Assembly: GCA_015039465.1 (NCBI GenBank)
Contig: MU130571.1
Coordinates: forward strand, 1 to 61,955
Direction of reading: 5' to 3'
Length of the DNA stretch: 61,955 nt
Source: Phlegmacium glaucopus
Lineage: Eukaryota; Basidiomycota; Agaricomycetes; Agaricales; Cortinariaceae
In this document: piece after piece, positions 48,151 to 57,105 of the stretch
Layout of the letters: the number at the start of each line of letters is the position of its first letter
Position numbering within the stretch: position 1 is the first letter of the stretch
Notes under the pieces: generated by a model
The model's input: the letters and a program-made list of their open reading frames with translations, nothing else
The model's database searches: none
Told to the model about the DNA's origin: nothing
Made by a program: the position numbers and the translations under genes

Positions 48151-48834
48151 TTACAATCAAAAAACTAAGTTAAAGTAATGATATAATTTTTAAGTTCTTC
48201 AAGGAGCTCCAATGCTCCAATGATGATGCAAATGGAGCCCATCACAAATGTGGGTTGTTCTATACTTATCCAACTTGCTTTACCACTTTAACACCACTGT
48301 TGATGACATGAATCTAAATTTTCCAGGGATTGCATTATTTTGTAGATATAACCAATGGTGATATATATCTACGAGCAGGAAGTTGATCGCCAGGGAGTTT
48401 AATGTACAATAAAATCTGTTTAAAACTCTACCCTCAATAAAGGAATGTCTCAGCTGACTAGAAATTATATTGAGCTGATACTTGGCTGATACAGCCCATG
48501 TAGACTTCATTTCAGAAGCTGGTCACAGTGTATAGTAACCTTACATGCTGCTGATAATCTCACAGGCCAATGCTGATCAGGTCTTATGAGGCAGTTGGCA
48601 GACCATGCAAGTGGTGACCAGGATATATAAATCAATTACCAATCATTATACTCACCTGAAAAGGACTTGATATGTTTCGCCGCCGGACCTGGTCAGGCTT
48701 TGTCAAATCTTATTTTGCCCTATGAGGCTGTCAGGTGCCACAATGCCTGATCGGATGAATTTGATTTTTCAGACATCAGTTGTAAATAGATATCTAGAGA
48801 CATGAAGACCTAAGACTTAGGCCTTAGGGTTTGG

Positions 48835-49310
48835 TAACTTTGGCTCAATATTACACTGGATGGTTTGTTTTGCTCCAATGGGCCACATACTACCTGTAAC
48901 TTTTGTCAAATGTCCAAGGCGAGGAGGCTTGCTTCAAACGACGGCTTCAATGACGAAGAGTTGATAATTGTTAGCCCAATGCGTCTCCATGTTCGTCTCG
49001 TGTGACTGAAAGAGGAGGTGGAGAGACTATCTAAAGCAGAATATTTGCCCCGCAGCATGTGTGCAAATTTTTATTTGGTTCCTCAACAGTGGTCTATCCG
49101 AATCCGAAAATTTTGAGTGCGAGGCAGTGGCAGGCACGTTCATCATCCGCACACAATGTCAAATCACCTATATACAGTCACAAAGGAAGCTTCTAATAAT
49201 AATATAGGTAGCCAACGACATCACTATTGACTGCAAGCTAAATACCAGTGTAGTTCTACATAGAATTCTTTCATCGCGTCACTGGTAAGTAACGCATTTC
49301 ACATGCATGC
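48835..49310. other. P remnant and 3' flank of M7
   Basis: Holds the CIFCQ-type fragment (about 48880-49030), a P relic (GTGGTCTATCCGAATCCG), and from about 49165 the conserved block found between every P and M (ACAGTCACAAAGGAAGCTTC...ATACCAGTGTAGTTCTACATAG...TTTCACATGCATGC), likely the M 3' untranslated region. Confidence 0.55.
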
Positions 49311-51038
49311 TCAACGTAAGCACGCCCCGCAGTCCTCGCTATTGTTTTTTTCTTGTGTCCGCTCGGTACGAGTGTAAGGAGAGTCTGTCAGATCCATGGT
49401 CAACCACTGTTTTCAGCTTCATAAACGTGTAACATCACGATTCACTTACGATCAACGGAATCGTTATTACCAATACCTGAAATAGTCACATGGGTGATAT
49501 TCCCTACTCCCGAATTCACATTTGTCCCTGGACCCCCTGTGTTGTATCCATAAGGCGCCATAGGAAGTGGATAAGGATGCCCATGCGTTGGATGATATGG
49601 GTTATAATGAGGGACGAGCAGTGGGTTTGTCATGTACATCGGTGAACCTAGATTGTTATGTGAGGCTGATGCGCTCCCGTCAGGGCTTCCAGACGGACGT
49701 GAAAAAGGACGCCCACATATTGGGCAATATGAAGCGTGATTTGGGATGAAGTGCCCGCCTGGCGTGCATATTGATAAGCCCATACTAGCAGGTGAGTTTG
49801 ATGCGCTCCCGAGGTCTTGGTTATGTGCTATCGAGTTATCCAGATCATGAGGTACACGATCTGACGGTCTCTGAGACTTGCGCTTGACCTTGCGACTCAC
49901 TCTCGGAGGTTGAGGGGCCCCATCATCTTCCTCTTCTGTGGATCTGTCTTCTGTGTCCTTAACCAACAGGATGGGGTGCGTAGCCACTGGCCGTCTCTTT
50001 GTTGACCTTAAGGGATTCCTCTTTACCGCACTATTACAGCTCCTTCTCACAGAACCCATTAATTCATCCTCTTGCGAATTTGCCTCCCCTACCTTGAGAT
50101 CCTGTACCAATCAATTAGGATGGTGAAAATAAATAGTGTACAACTGGACTCACAGAGATCATTTCAGGAGCCATTGATGTCGGAATAATGTGGTCAACAT
50201 AGCTCATCTGAAGTTCCGGTGATGAAACAGGATCATATAGAGAAGGATGTGCGGACTGCTTCCAGCGACGGAGGATGAGGGTGGCAAAGATGGTGATGAA
50301 GACTACTCCCCCAATGACGGCGGCTAATTTGGCGCAATCTAAGGCTAAAATCAGTGAATGAAGAATAATTGGTCCAGAGAACGTACCTGCAATCTTATCC
50401 AAGGCGATGTTCGTATTGCCGCCAGCCTGAATACATATGTTCAACGAATATCACTGAAGATATAGAACAGCAATACCTCTCCATCCAAATAGTCATCAGG
50501 ATGAACCCAGGTAAGCAATGTAATGGGGGCCAAACTAAATGAATGAGGAAATGTATAATAGGAATAAAAGTTGCAGCTCACACTTGGACATAGTAGACGG
50601 CGGTACAATTAGTTTTGTAGTCGAACCAACTAACAGAAAACAACATTAACAATCATCCGCGTAGTTGGGATCACGTGACTCACATCAAGCAGCCGCATTG
50701 ATCATTATTGATGGCCATCAGAGGATTCGCAAGATATGCAAAGGCTGGGATGATTGGTGGATTGATCGAAAGGAGATGGTAAGAAAACTCACAGTGGGTT
50801 TGAGAACAGATTCCTCGGATGGGTATTGTCACATTGCATGGTAGTTCATTCAAGCTATTGTACGACTATAACCAAATCAAACATTCAGTACAACTTCCTT
50901 CAAGTCGTAGGCGTACTTGAGGCATACCCTTATAAATATTGGAAGATATGCTGGCGCCTGAGCGGAGACTGGGACATAATAGCCTGAGGGAAAAATAGTT
51001 ACTAGTAGGATGACAATGATTGCGAGGGTTCTTTGCAT
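49311..51038 (-). CDS. M7: intact single-pass membrane protein, receptor-like, unknown function
   Basis: Nine exons: 50928-51038, 50793-50865, 50684-50744, 50582-50629, 50477-50534, 50387-50426, 50154-50344, 49450-50101, 49311-49384. Every intron is GT-AG, phases agree, total 435 residues. Signal peptide MQRTLAIIVILLVTIFPSGY with a likely cut after VSA (residue 26). Ectodomain about 27-135 with SYNSLNELPC, a sequon NVT, QCGC and FDYKTNCTAVYYVQV, and a polar TWVHPDDYLDGE. Helix about 137-155 (LAAVIGGVVFITIFATLIL) then RRWK. The 280-residue tail has Ser/Pro/Asp-rich text, a basic SRKVKRKSQRPSDR, CPICGRPFSRP and HPYPLPMAPYGYNTGG. It is the best reference copy of the M family. The catalytic or ligand role is unknown; topology suggests a surface sensor. 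Confidence 0.88.
50671..50678. promoter_or_regulatory. Conserved intronic TCACGTGA palindrome of M genes
   Basis: The octamer TCACGTGA lies just inside the third intron, directly after or a few bases after the donor, in six of seven M copies: 3573-3580, 9212-9219, 28026-28033, 35452-35459, 44612-44619 and 50671-50678. CACGTG is the E-box core bound by bHLH factors. A regulatory role is inference; M5 has lost it. Confidence 0.5.
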
Positions 51039-51243
51039 GTCAAGGTGTTGGGATTAGAGGATATGATGCTTTGGTGTTTATGTACGCCATGAATGAAGAT
51101 CAAACAAGATCATCGAGCCGTTTCGGATCTGGGTAGTTTATAAATAGATTCCAGCTTTGGAAATTGGAGTTCCATAGAGAAGTACATTTATCCCCGTATG
51201 AATACAAATCATGATCATTGTCATCCTACTACTGCGGCGAAAT

Positions 51244-51319
51244 TTTCGTTTCGCCTAATCACCTTATTTGGTATAATGGTATTTCGTTTCGCCTAATTAC
51301 CTTATTTGGTATAATGGTA
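51244..51319. repeat. 38-base tandem duplication
   Basis: Two adjacent copies of TTTCGTTTCGCCTAAT(C/T)A, continuing CCTTATTTGGTATAATGGTA. The TGGTATAATGG part resembles a polymerase III A box, but no B box follows. Confidence 0.9.
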
Positions 51320-51367
51320 ATAGTTAGGCAATTTGTCAGCAATTTAGGGCCAAAACAGGCCTATTCC

Positions 51368-51543
51368 AGGCTCCTAAAAGCAGCCGCTCGTCTCGCGAGC
51401 TATTCTTACTATGAGGGAGCTTATCTAATAATTGATGGCTGAACAAATAAACAAACCTAAGGTCTCGAGCTCGCGAGAGAGCGGCTGCTGGAAAAGTTGG
51501 TCGGTGATCTCGGAGACCACTGATTAACCCCAAGGTTGGGTTC
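51368..51543 (+). repeat. 170-base repeat, left inverted copy
   Basis: AGGCTCCTAAAAGCAGCCGC through CCCCAAGGTTGGGTTC is repeated in opposite orientation at 56500-56666, about 92% similar by eye. Internally it has its own inverted repeat (AGCAGCCGCTCGTCTCGCGA versus the complement of TCGCGAGAGAGCGGCTGCT), so it looks like a MITE. Confidence 0.85.
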
Positions 51544-51609
51544 GCTAAGCAGTCGTGTCACATTCTCATCACAAGTAATATTGATGTAGATACTGGACAC
51601 GAAAACTTG

Positions 51610-51660
51610 AATATGATACGAAAACTAAGTACTTCAAGTACTTAATTTTCGTATCATATT
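51610..51660. repeat. Imperfect palindrome
   Basis: AATATGATACGAAAA pairs with TTTTCGTATCATATT and the inner AAGTACTT pairs with AAGTACTT around a two-base centre; one two-base mismatch interrupts each arm. Confidence 0.9.
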
Positions 51661-51719
51661 CCAGTTTCATTTGCTCATAAGGCTCATAAGTTATGAGCCT
51701 TATGAGCAAATGAAACTGG
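51661..51719. repeat. Perfect 29-base-arm palindrome
   Basis: Bases 51661-51689 (starting CCAGTTTCATTTGCTCATAA) are the exact complement of 51691-51719, with a single G at 51690 as the centre. It directly abuts the palindrome at 51610-51660 and lies 58 bases from the hAT left end. Confidence 0.95.
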
Positions 51720-52223
51720 AAAGTACACATTCACCACCTAAAACATGAAGGGAATGAGCTGTCCAGGAGGTCTGTGCTAGTGATGTGCTGGGCCCGGCTC
51801 AAAGCTGGAAGCCGGGCCAAGCCGAGCCGTTTTAGGCCAGGCCATAGGTGACGGCTCAGCAATGGCTTTGGCCTGGCCCAGGATAGCTCAAAGCCAAAGC
51901 CGGCGGCTCAGGCCGTGGCTTTAGCACTAGATAAATTTTTATTTACTTTCACTACTAGCTACATTGCAGCTACATAATAATTTTTTTAAAATGAAACTGC
52001 GAGGTCACATGTTCTTGTTGATGCCAGTGCTTCGTCGCAGCTTCGAGTCTTCGACCTAGTTTTGTGATATGTACTCATCTGACAGCATCATCAATGGATC
52101 CTCAATGTCGTCTCTCGTTGTCTTGGTATCTTCAAGTTTGCATATTTACGCTGGCAACTTTACTCTGGGATCGGACCTCTGCTCTACTCCCCCATCTACA
52201 CCTATCTCGAAGTCATAAAAAAA

Positions 52224-52589
52224 ATGTCTGCATCGCTCGCTATAATCAAGACCCTTGTTAAGGATATTGTCACCCTCTTGAATTTTCTGCCTTCCTCTGT
52301 TCGACAAGGTACAAAAGACGACAAAATATGGAGCGTGATTAACTCCAATGAATGTGATACACCACACAAAACATTTAACAGACGTTTTGACGCTATGTTT
52401 GGGGAGGATTGCCGAGATTCTACAGGCCGTTTGCAGTATATCCGTAGAGGAAAGCTCGGTTTGGGTCTAGTTTGCTTGTATCTATCGAAAATTGACTGGG
52501 TGGATGGGTTCCCATTGGATATCGTTGAAATCAAACTGCAACGACTCGTTGCAGAACTCAAATATCTTCAGTACATGGACCAATTTTGA
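52224..52589 (+). CDS. hAT companion protein (ORF1), unknown function
   Basis: A single-exon frame of 121 residues, MSASLAIIKTLVKDIVTLLN to YLQYMDQF. It contains RRGKLGLGLVCLYL and LPLDIV-like FPLDIVEIKLQRLVAEL. I recognise this layout (GLGLV, then a predicted helix with L-x-R-L-x-x-EL) from small proteins encoded next to fungal hAT transposases. It ends 26 bases before the transposase start and reads in the same direction. A role in transposition is inferred from the linkage only. Confidence 0.6.
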   Translation: MSASLAIIKTLVKDIVTLLNFLPSSVRQGTKDDKIWSVINSNECDTPHKTFNRRFDAMFGEDCRDSTGRLQYIRRGKLGLGLVCLYLSKIDWVDGFPLDIVEIKLQRLVAELKYLQYMDQF

Positions 52590-52614
52590 GTATCTTCTAT
52601 GCATTGATTTTCTC

Positions 52615-55600
52615 ATGACTGAAATGTCACATAGTGGACCTGACCCGGATTCGACTGTCCAAACGCGGCCATCACGCCACACAGCACCAACCTCAAAGTT
52701 GACGGATGCTAACAATGCAGCGCAACCCGAGCTCTCTTTCCAATGCAAAGCAGTACAGGATTTTCGCACACGCTCAGCCCAAGAAACCACACCTGTCGCC
52801 AACCCTTCTGTCAGTACCACAAATCCTACGACACTCAAGCGCAACTTGTCCGCCCTCATTGATGTGGACGCTGAATATATTGAGTCTGATGGAGATGAGG
52901 AGATTAATGACCTGTCCAAACCCGGGCCCTGTACGTTCATATCTCAATTAATAAAGCTCAATTTACTTACTTTGAGCTCATGTTATAGCCAAAAAGCAAT
53001 GTGTCACACATAAGACCGCTGGTACCTCCAAGAAGAAACACATTATTCTCACTGACGAAGACACAGACGAAGGGGACAAAGTGGATGGAGAGCCGGGTCA
53101 CGGTCAAAGTAAATGTACGCATGTTGCAAAATTCTGTGCCTGTTTTTTCTGAAACTAGTTGCAGCCAAGAAGAAATGCGCATCACTAGGAAATCCAATGG
53201 ACGTCGACAGTGAAGGACTCCTTGTGGATGTAGATGTCCAGCCAATTCATGAGGACCCACCAACACGTGAAGACAAACGACGCGACATCGACCATTTTTT
53301 TCATCCTGCGGTTTTAAAGAACATCAATGGAAATATGAAGAAATATTGCGCATGTAAACTCTGCCCGTATGTGTATCACACCTCAGTTTATGTTCACTAA
53401 TAATAACCGCTCTTGCAGAGACAAAAAGAGTCTTGTCAGTGAAGTCACAACTTTATGCCGTCACATGGAGGCACACCACTCGGTGAGTCTATTGCTAGTC
53501 CTTCACCCCCTCTTTTTGATTTCTCTTAGGGAAAATACCGCAAATGGGCTTAGGAAGCCAAGTATGAATCGAGGCTGCCAGGCGATATCAAGAAACGCAA
53601 GGCGGCAGCTGAACACATGACTCAGACGCTCGATCGTGACCTCAGAGAGAAGAAGCTCAATGAACGGGTTGTTCCATATACTCACAAGGCTTTTCATCAG
53701 GCTGCGATTGAGTGGCTAGTTGCCACTGATCAGGTAAGCCAGAGTTATGCCGTCAATTTAATACTAATGTGTTTACTTGTAGCCGATACAAGCCCTTGAA
53801 CATCCAAAGTTCAAGGAACTTGTTGACCTTGCTGCGCGTGCCACAAACGGTGTGAAGATTCCTGGTCAAAAATCAACACGATCAGAAATCAAACGGACGT
53901 ACAAGGACCATCTCACAAGATTAAATGGGCAGCTTAATGTAAGGACACCCCCTTAGATGAATACTTCCTTCTCATCTTAACTAGGGTCCAACAGTCACCG
54001 GTGAAGTCAATTTGACATGCGACGCATGGCAAGCCAGCAATAGTGATGGTTATTTTGCGGTTACTGGCCATTGGATCGAGGAATCATCACCTACACAGTG
54101 GGAGCTCAAGACTGGCCTTCTTGGCTTCACACGACTCAACAATGCTCACAACGGCGAGCGGCTGGGTCAAGCCCTCTTTAAAATTGTCCAACGGGTTGGC
54201 ATTGCGCACAAGGTAGGCAGATTGGTTCGTATGACTTTTCACTTGCTGATACCTCATAGATTGGTCACATAATATGCAATAATGCATCTAATAATTCCAC
54301 CATGATGCAGGAACTAGCTTCGCGTTTAAGGGCCGCAACTGGGAAAAATTATAATTGGCGAAAGAGGAAAATCAAGTAAGTCTTTGATGACGTTTGATTT
54401 ACAATTAGACCTCTACTCATAATGGTTTGGCCACTGCAGCTGTCTCGCACACGTCATCAACTTGGCAACCCAAGCTCTTATATCAACATACAGTAAATCA
54501 CCACATTTTGACCCAAAGAATCCAGAAGCGCATGTGCCAACAAGTCGGGATGAGGTGGGATTAGTCAGGGCAATTGCGGTCAAGGTACATGTTAAGCCAC
54601 ATTATTGAAGCAAGAAAACTGATTATTTTTTAGGAGCAGTCATCGGCAAAGCGAAAAGAAATGTGGAAAACTGTTCAGGTCAAGGCTGGTATTACAAGAC
54701 CGGTCCAACTTATCCTCGACATGAAGGTCCGATGGTCCTCAACCTATCTGATGCTTGACAGGGCTGAACGGAAAAAGACAGTGAGTACTCATGTAGGAAT
54801 TCACTGACCCATTGGTACTTATGTTTCACAGCTTGTCGACACCTTCATCGATGAACTACGCTGGGAAGAAACTGACAGCTCAAAACACGACAAAATCCGT
54901 GCGCTTAAATTGGATGACGATGAATGGCAGCATGTTAACATTTTTCTGGGCCTACTAGCAGTCTGTATATTTTATACTCTTATGGTTTAAAGCATCTGAA
55001 GCTTTGCTTAGCATGCTGACAATGCTCAGCAAGCGTTTTCGTCTGACCAAGCATCCACTCTCCACCTCGCTATACCCGCTCTTGAAGCTCTTCACAGAGC
55101 ATGGTCATCCCGTTCTGCACGTCCAAAGTATGAGCGATTTGCTCCTGCTCTCGAAGCTGCATGTATGAAGATTGATGATTACTACGAGAAGACAACGGAT
55201 TCACCTGCCTATATTATGGCAATGAGTAAGCAGATAATTATTCTTCGTGTCAATGGTGGCCGGCGCTAATGTGACTCTTAGTCCTTAATCCCAAAGAGAA
55301 GATGTCTTATTTCAAGAAACATTGGTTGACAGAACTGCAGGGAGACGTCATGAGATGTGTTGAAGAAGTGGTATATGAGATTTTTTCTTGCGGTTTGCTT
55401 TATCCACTGACTTCTATTCAGTTTAAAGAACGGTATTTGCTACTGAGTAAGGATGCAAGCCCTCAGGAATCTACGACATCCAAAACTGCTAAGCCGGGGC
55501 TATGCGCATTACTACGTGAACTCAGTGATGATGAAGACGACAATATGGATATGCGCTCCGCCGTTTTAGAGGACCCTGATCGGCCATGGTCTAAGTACTT

Positions 55601-56097
55601 TCATGCATACATAGACGCTAGCGAGCAAGTACCAGATGGCTGGTCGTCAATCAAATGGTGGGGGGTAGGTATTTTCACTTTATGGCTCAATCTTTAGACA
55701 ACTCATGACTATAATTTTTTAGATTAATTCCTCTCGCTATCATCCTGCCTGGGCCTCGCTAGCCCGTGACTATTTATCAATCATGTCATCTTCTGTTTCG
55801 AGCGAACGCGCATTCTCACAAGGTGGCATTACTATCAGCAAACTACGAAACCGGCTGAAAGGAGATGTCGTTGAGGCTTTACAATGTGTAAAATGTGCAA
55901 TCCGGCATGATTTACTCTTTCGGGAACCAGCTCCTTCTTCAATTCTCGAAGCAGATGATGGCGAGGATGGCGAGGATGGCGAGGATGGTGAGGATGATGG
56001 AGAAGGGTCTGAAACGGCTGAGGGTTGGGATGATTTAATGATTGAGGATGAGGATGATGGCCTGAGTGGGGTGGTCATTGAGTCGGATTTGGATTAA
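52615..56097 (+). CDS. hAT-family transposase
   Basis: Multi-exon gene (about 14 exons, introns 45-65 bases). Order: acidic, Ser/Thr-rich N-terminus (MTEMSHSGPDPDS); BED-type zinc finger CACKLCP...CRHMEAHHS (about residues 235-275); RNase-H-like core with LTCDAWQASNSDGYFAVTGH, GHIICNNASNNSTMM, CLAHVINLATQAL and DMKVRWSSTYLML; and the C-terminal dimerisation domain SSRYHPAWASLARDYLSIMS followed by SSVSSERAFSQGG (about 55735-55830). The tail is an acidic GEDGEDGED repeat ending at 56097. A TAG at 53551-53553 interrupts the KYRKWA exon, but the same TAG forms a CTTAG acceptor, and using it removes the stop and keeps frame. Activity is therefore uncertain. This enzyme could mobilise the two small TAGTGAT elements. 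Confidence 0.82.
55963..56001 (+). repeat. 9-base coding repeat GATGGCGAG
   Basis: Four tandem units in the transposase C-terminus encode Gly-Glu-Asp repeats, adding to an acidic tail. Confidence 0.85.
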
Positions 56098-56499
56098 AAG
56101 AGCCATAGCTACCTGTAGCTACTGTCATTACCTGTCTTATACCATAGTGTGTATCTTGTCTGCTAAAAGCCGCGGCCTGGGCCAAGCCAAGCCTGAGCCA
56201 AGCCGGCTTTGGGGGCTTTGGCTTGGCCCAGGGTTTGAGAAAGCCAGAGCCGCCCAAAGCCAGGCCAAAGCCGTGGCTTTTGGGCCAAGCCGGGCCAGAA
56301 CATCACTAGGACTCTGTGCCCTTGTACAGGCAAAGTTTGGTTCTTAAACAGAACACGTATGCACATAATAGCTTATATGACATGGAGGGCTACTACATGG
56401 ACTACTTAATTCCAACGCACTACTGCGCTGACTTGTATCTATGTTCTTATCATACTAGAATCAACCGTATCACGGTCTTGTCACTCATTGCCAAATTTG

Positions 56500-56666
56500 G
56501 AACCCAGCCTTGGGGTTAATCAGTGGTCACCGACCAACTTTTCCGGCAGCCGCTCTCTCGCGAGCTCGAGACCTCAGGTTTGTTTATTTGTTCAGCCATC
56601 AATTATTAGATAAGCTCCCTCATAGTAAGAATAGCTCGCGAGACGAGCGGCTGCTTTCAGGAGCCT
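56500..56666 (-). repeat. 170-base repeat, right inverted copy
   Basis: Inverted counterpart of 51368-51543; it lacks a 9-base GATCTCGGA segment present in the left copy. The pair brackets the hAT element and the palindromes. Confidence 0.85.
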
Positions 56667-57105
56667 GGGCCTATTCTAGGAACTATTTCGCATTTTCGCT
56701 GTGACAGCTGTGACTTTTCGCCGATTTTGAAGGGCCTGTGACCTGTGACCGGCGAATTGATTGATTTAGTACAGTACATCAGCAAACTCCGGAAAATGCC
56801 ATAGATTATGTAGCAAATCTGTAGCACCACAGATGTTTGTAGTAAATCTGCAGTTCTGTAGAATGACATAGTATTTCCATAGGTCCCTGTAGTGTCCCTG
56901 TAGATGCTATGTAGAACAATCTAGAAATGTTGTAGGATACCAGTAGTTAGACAAGATAACTGAGTAATTATCAAGCAATAAACCATAAGGTCCATAGCAA
57001 TTGATTCTAGTATTGATTGTGATGAACATTAGACAAATTCGAATACCAATTGAACACTGTACTACGTCCAATAACATAACTGAGTACTACTATTGACAGA
57101 CTTGG
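56667..57105. other. Spacer with an element terminus
   Basis: The segment 56771-56895 (ACATCAGCAAACTCCGG onward) is an inverted, diverged copy of the right end of the insert at about 18870-18998. No gene is seen. Any left terminus of the Plavaka element should lie here, but I found no inverted repeat. Confidence 0.5.

Larger units (their letters stand above)
47124..48774. mobile_element. 1.65-kb inverted-repeat element
   Basis: Ends are GTCTGAAAAATCAAA and its exact complement, with AT on both sides. Copy A of the surrounding duplication (CGGCCACCAGTTG at about 32410) is the empty site. Subterminal sequence has TCAGGTG/CACCTGA-like repeats at both ends. There is no transposase frame; two further elements are nested inside (a tRNA-related SINE-like piece and a foldback repeat). 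Superfamily is unassigned because the 2-base duplication is uninformative. Confidence 0.75.
51778..56308 (+). mobile_element. Autonomous-type hAT transposon
   Basis: The element starts TAGTGATGTGCTGGGCCCGG and ends GCCGGGCCAGAACATCACTA. Both ends carry dense GGCCAAGCC/GGCTTTGGC subterminal repeats (51790-51925 and 56170-56300). It encodes a small companion protein and a full-length hAT transposase in the same direction. Flanking octamers are not identical (GTCTGTGC and GGACTCTG), though TCTGTGC occurs on both sides offset by four bases, so the target site has been altered or the flanks rearranged. TAGTGAT ends are shared with the non-autonomous copies at 224-2066 and 19880-20370. Confidence 0.88.

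Noticed and set aside
51244..51319. tRNA gene suggested by TTTGGTATAATGGTAA
   Set aside because: An A-box-like motif is present twice because of a tandem duplication, but no B box or tRNA fold follows.
55770..56078. Minus-strand Ser/Pro-rich frame
   Set aside because: Antisense of the acidic GEDGED tail of the hAT transposase.
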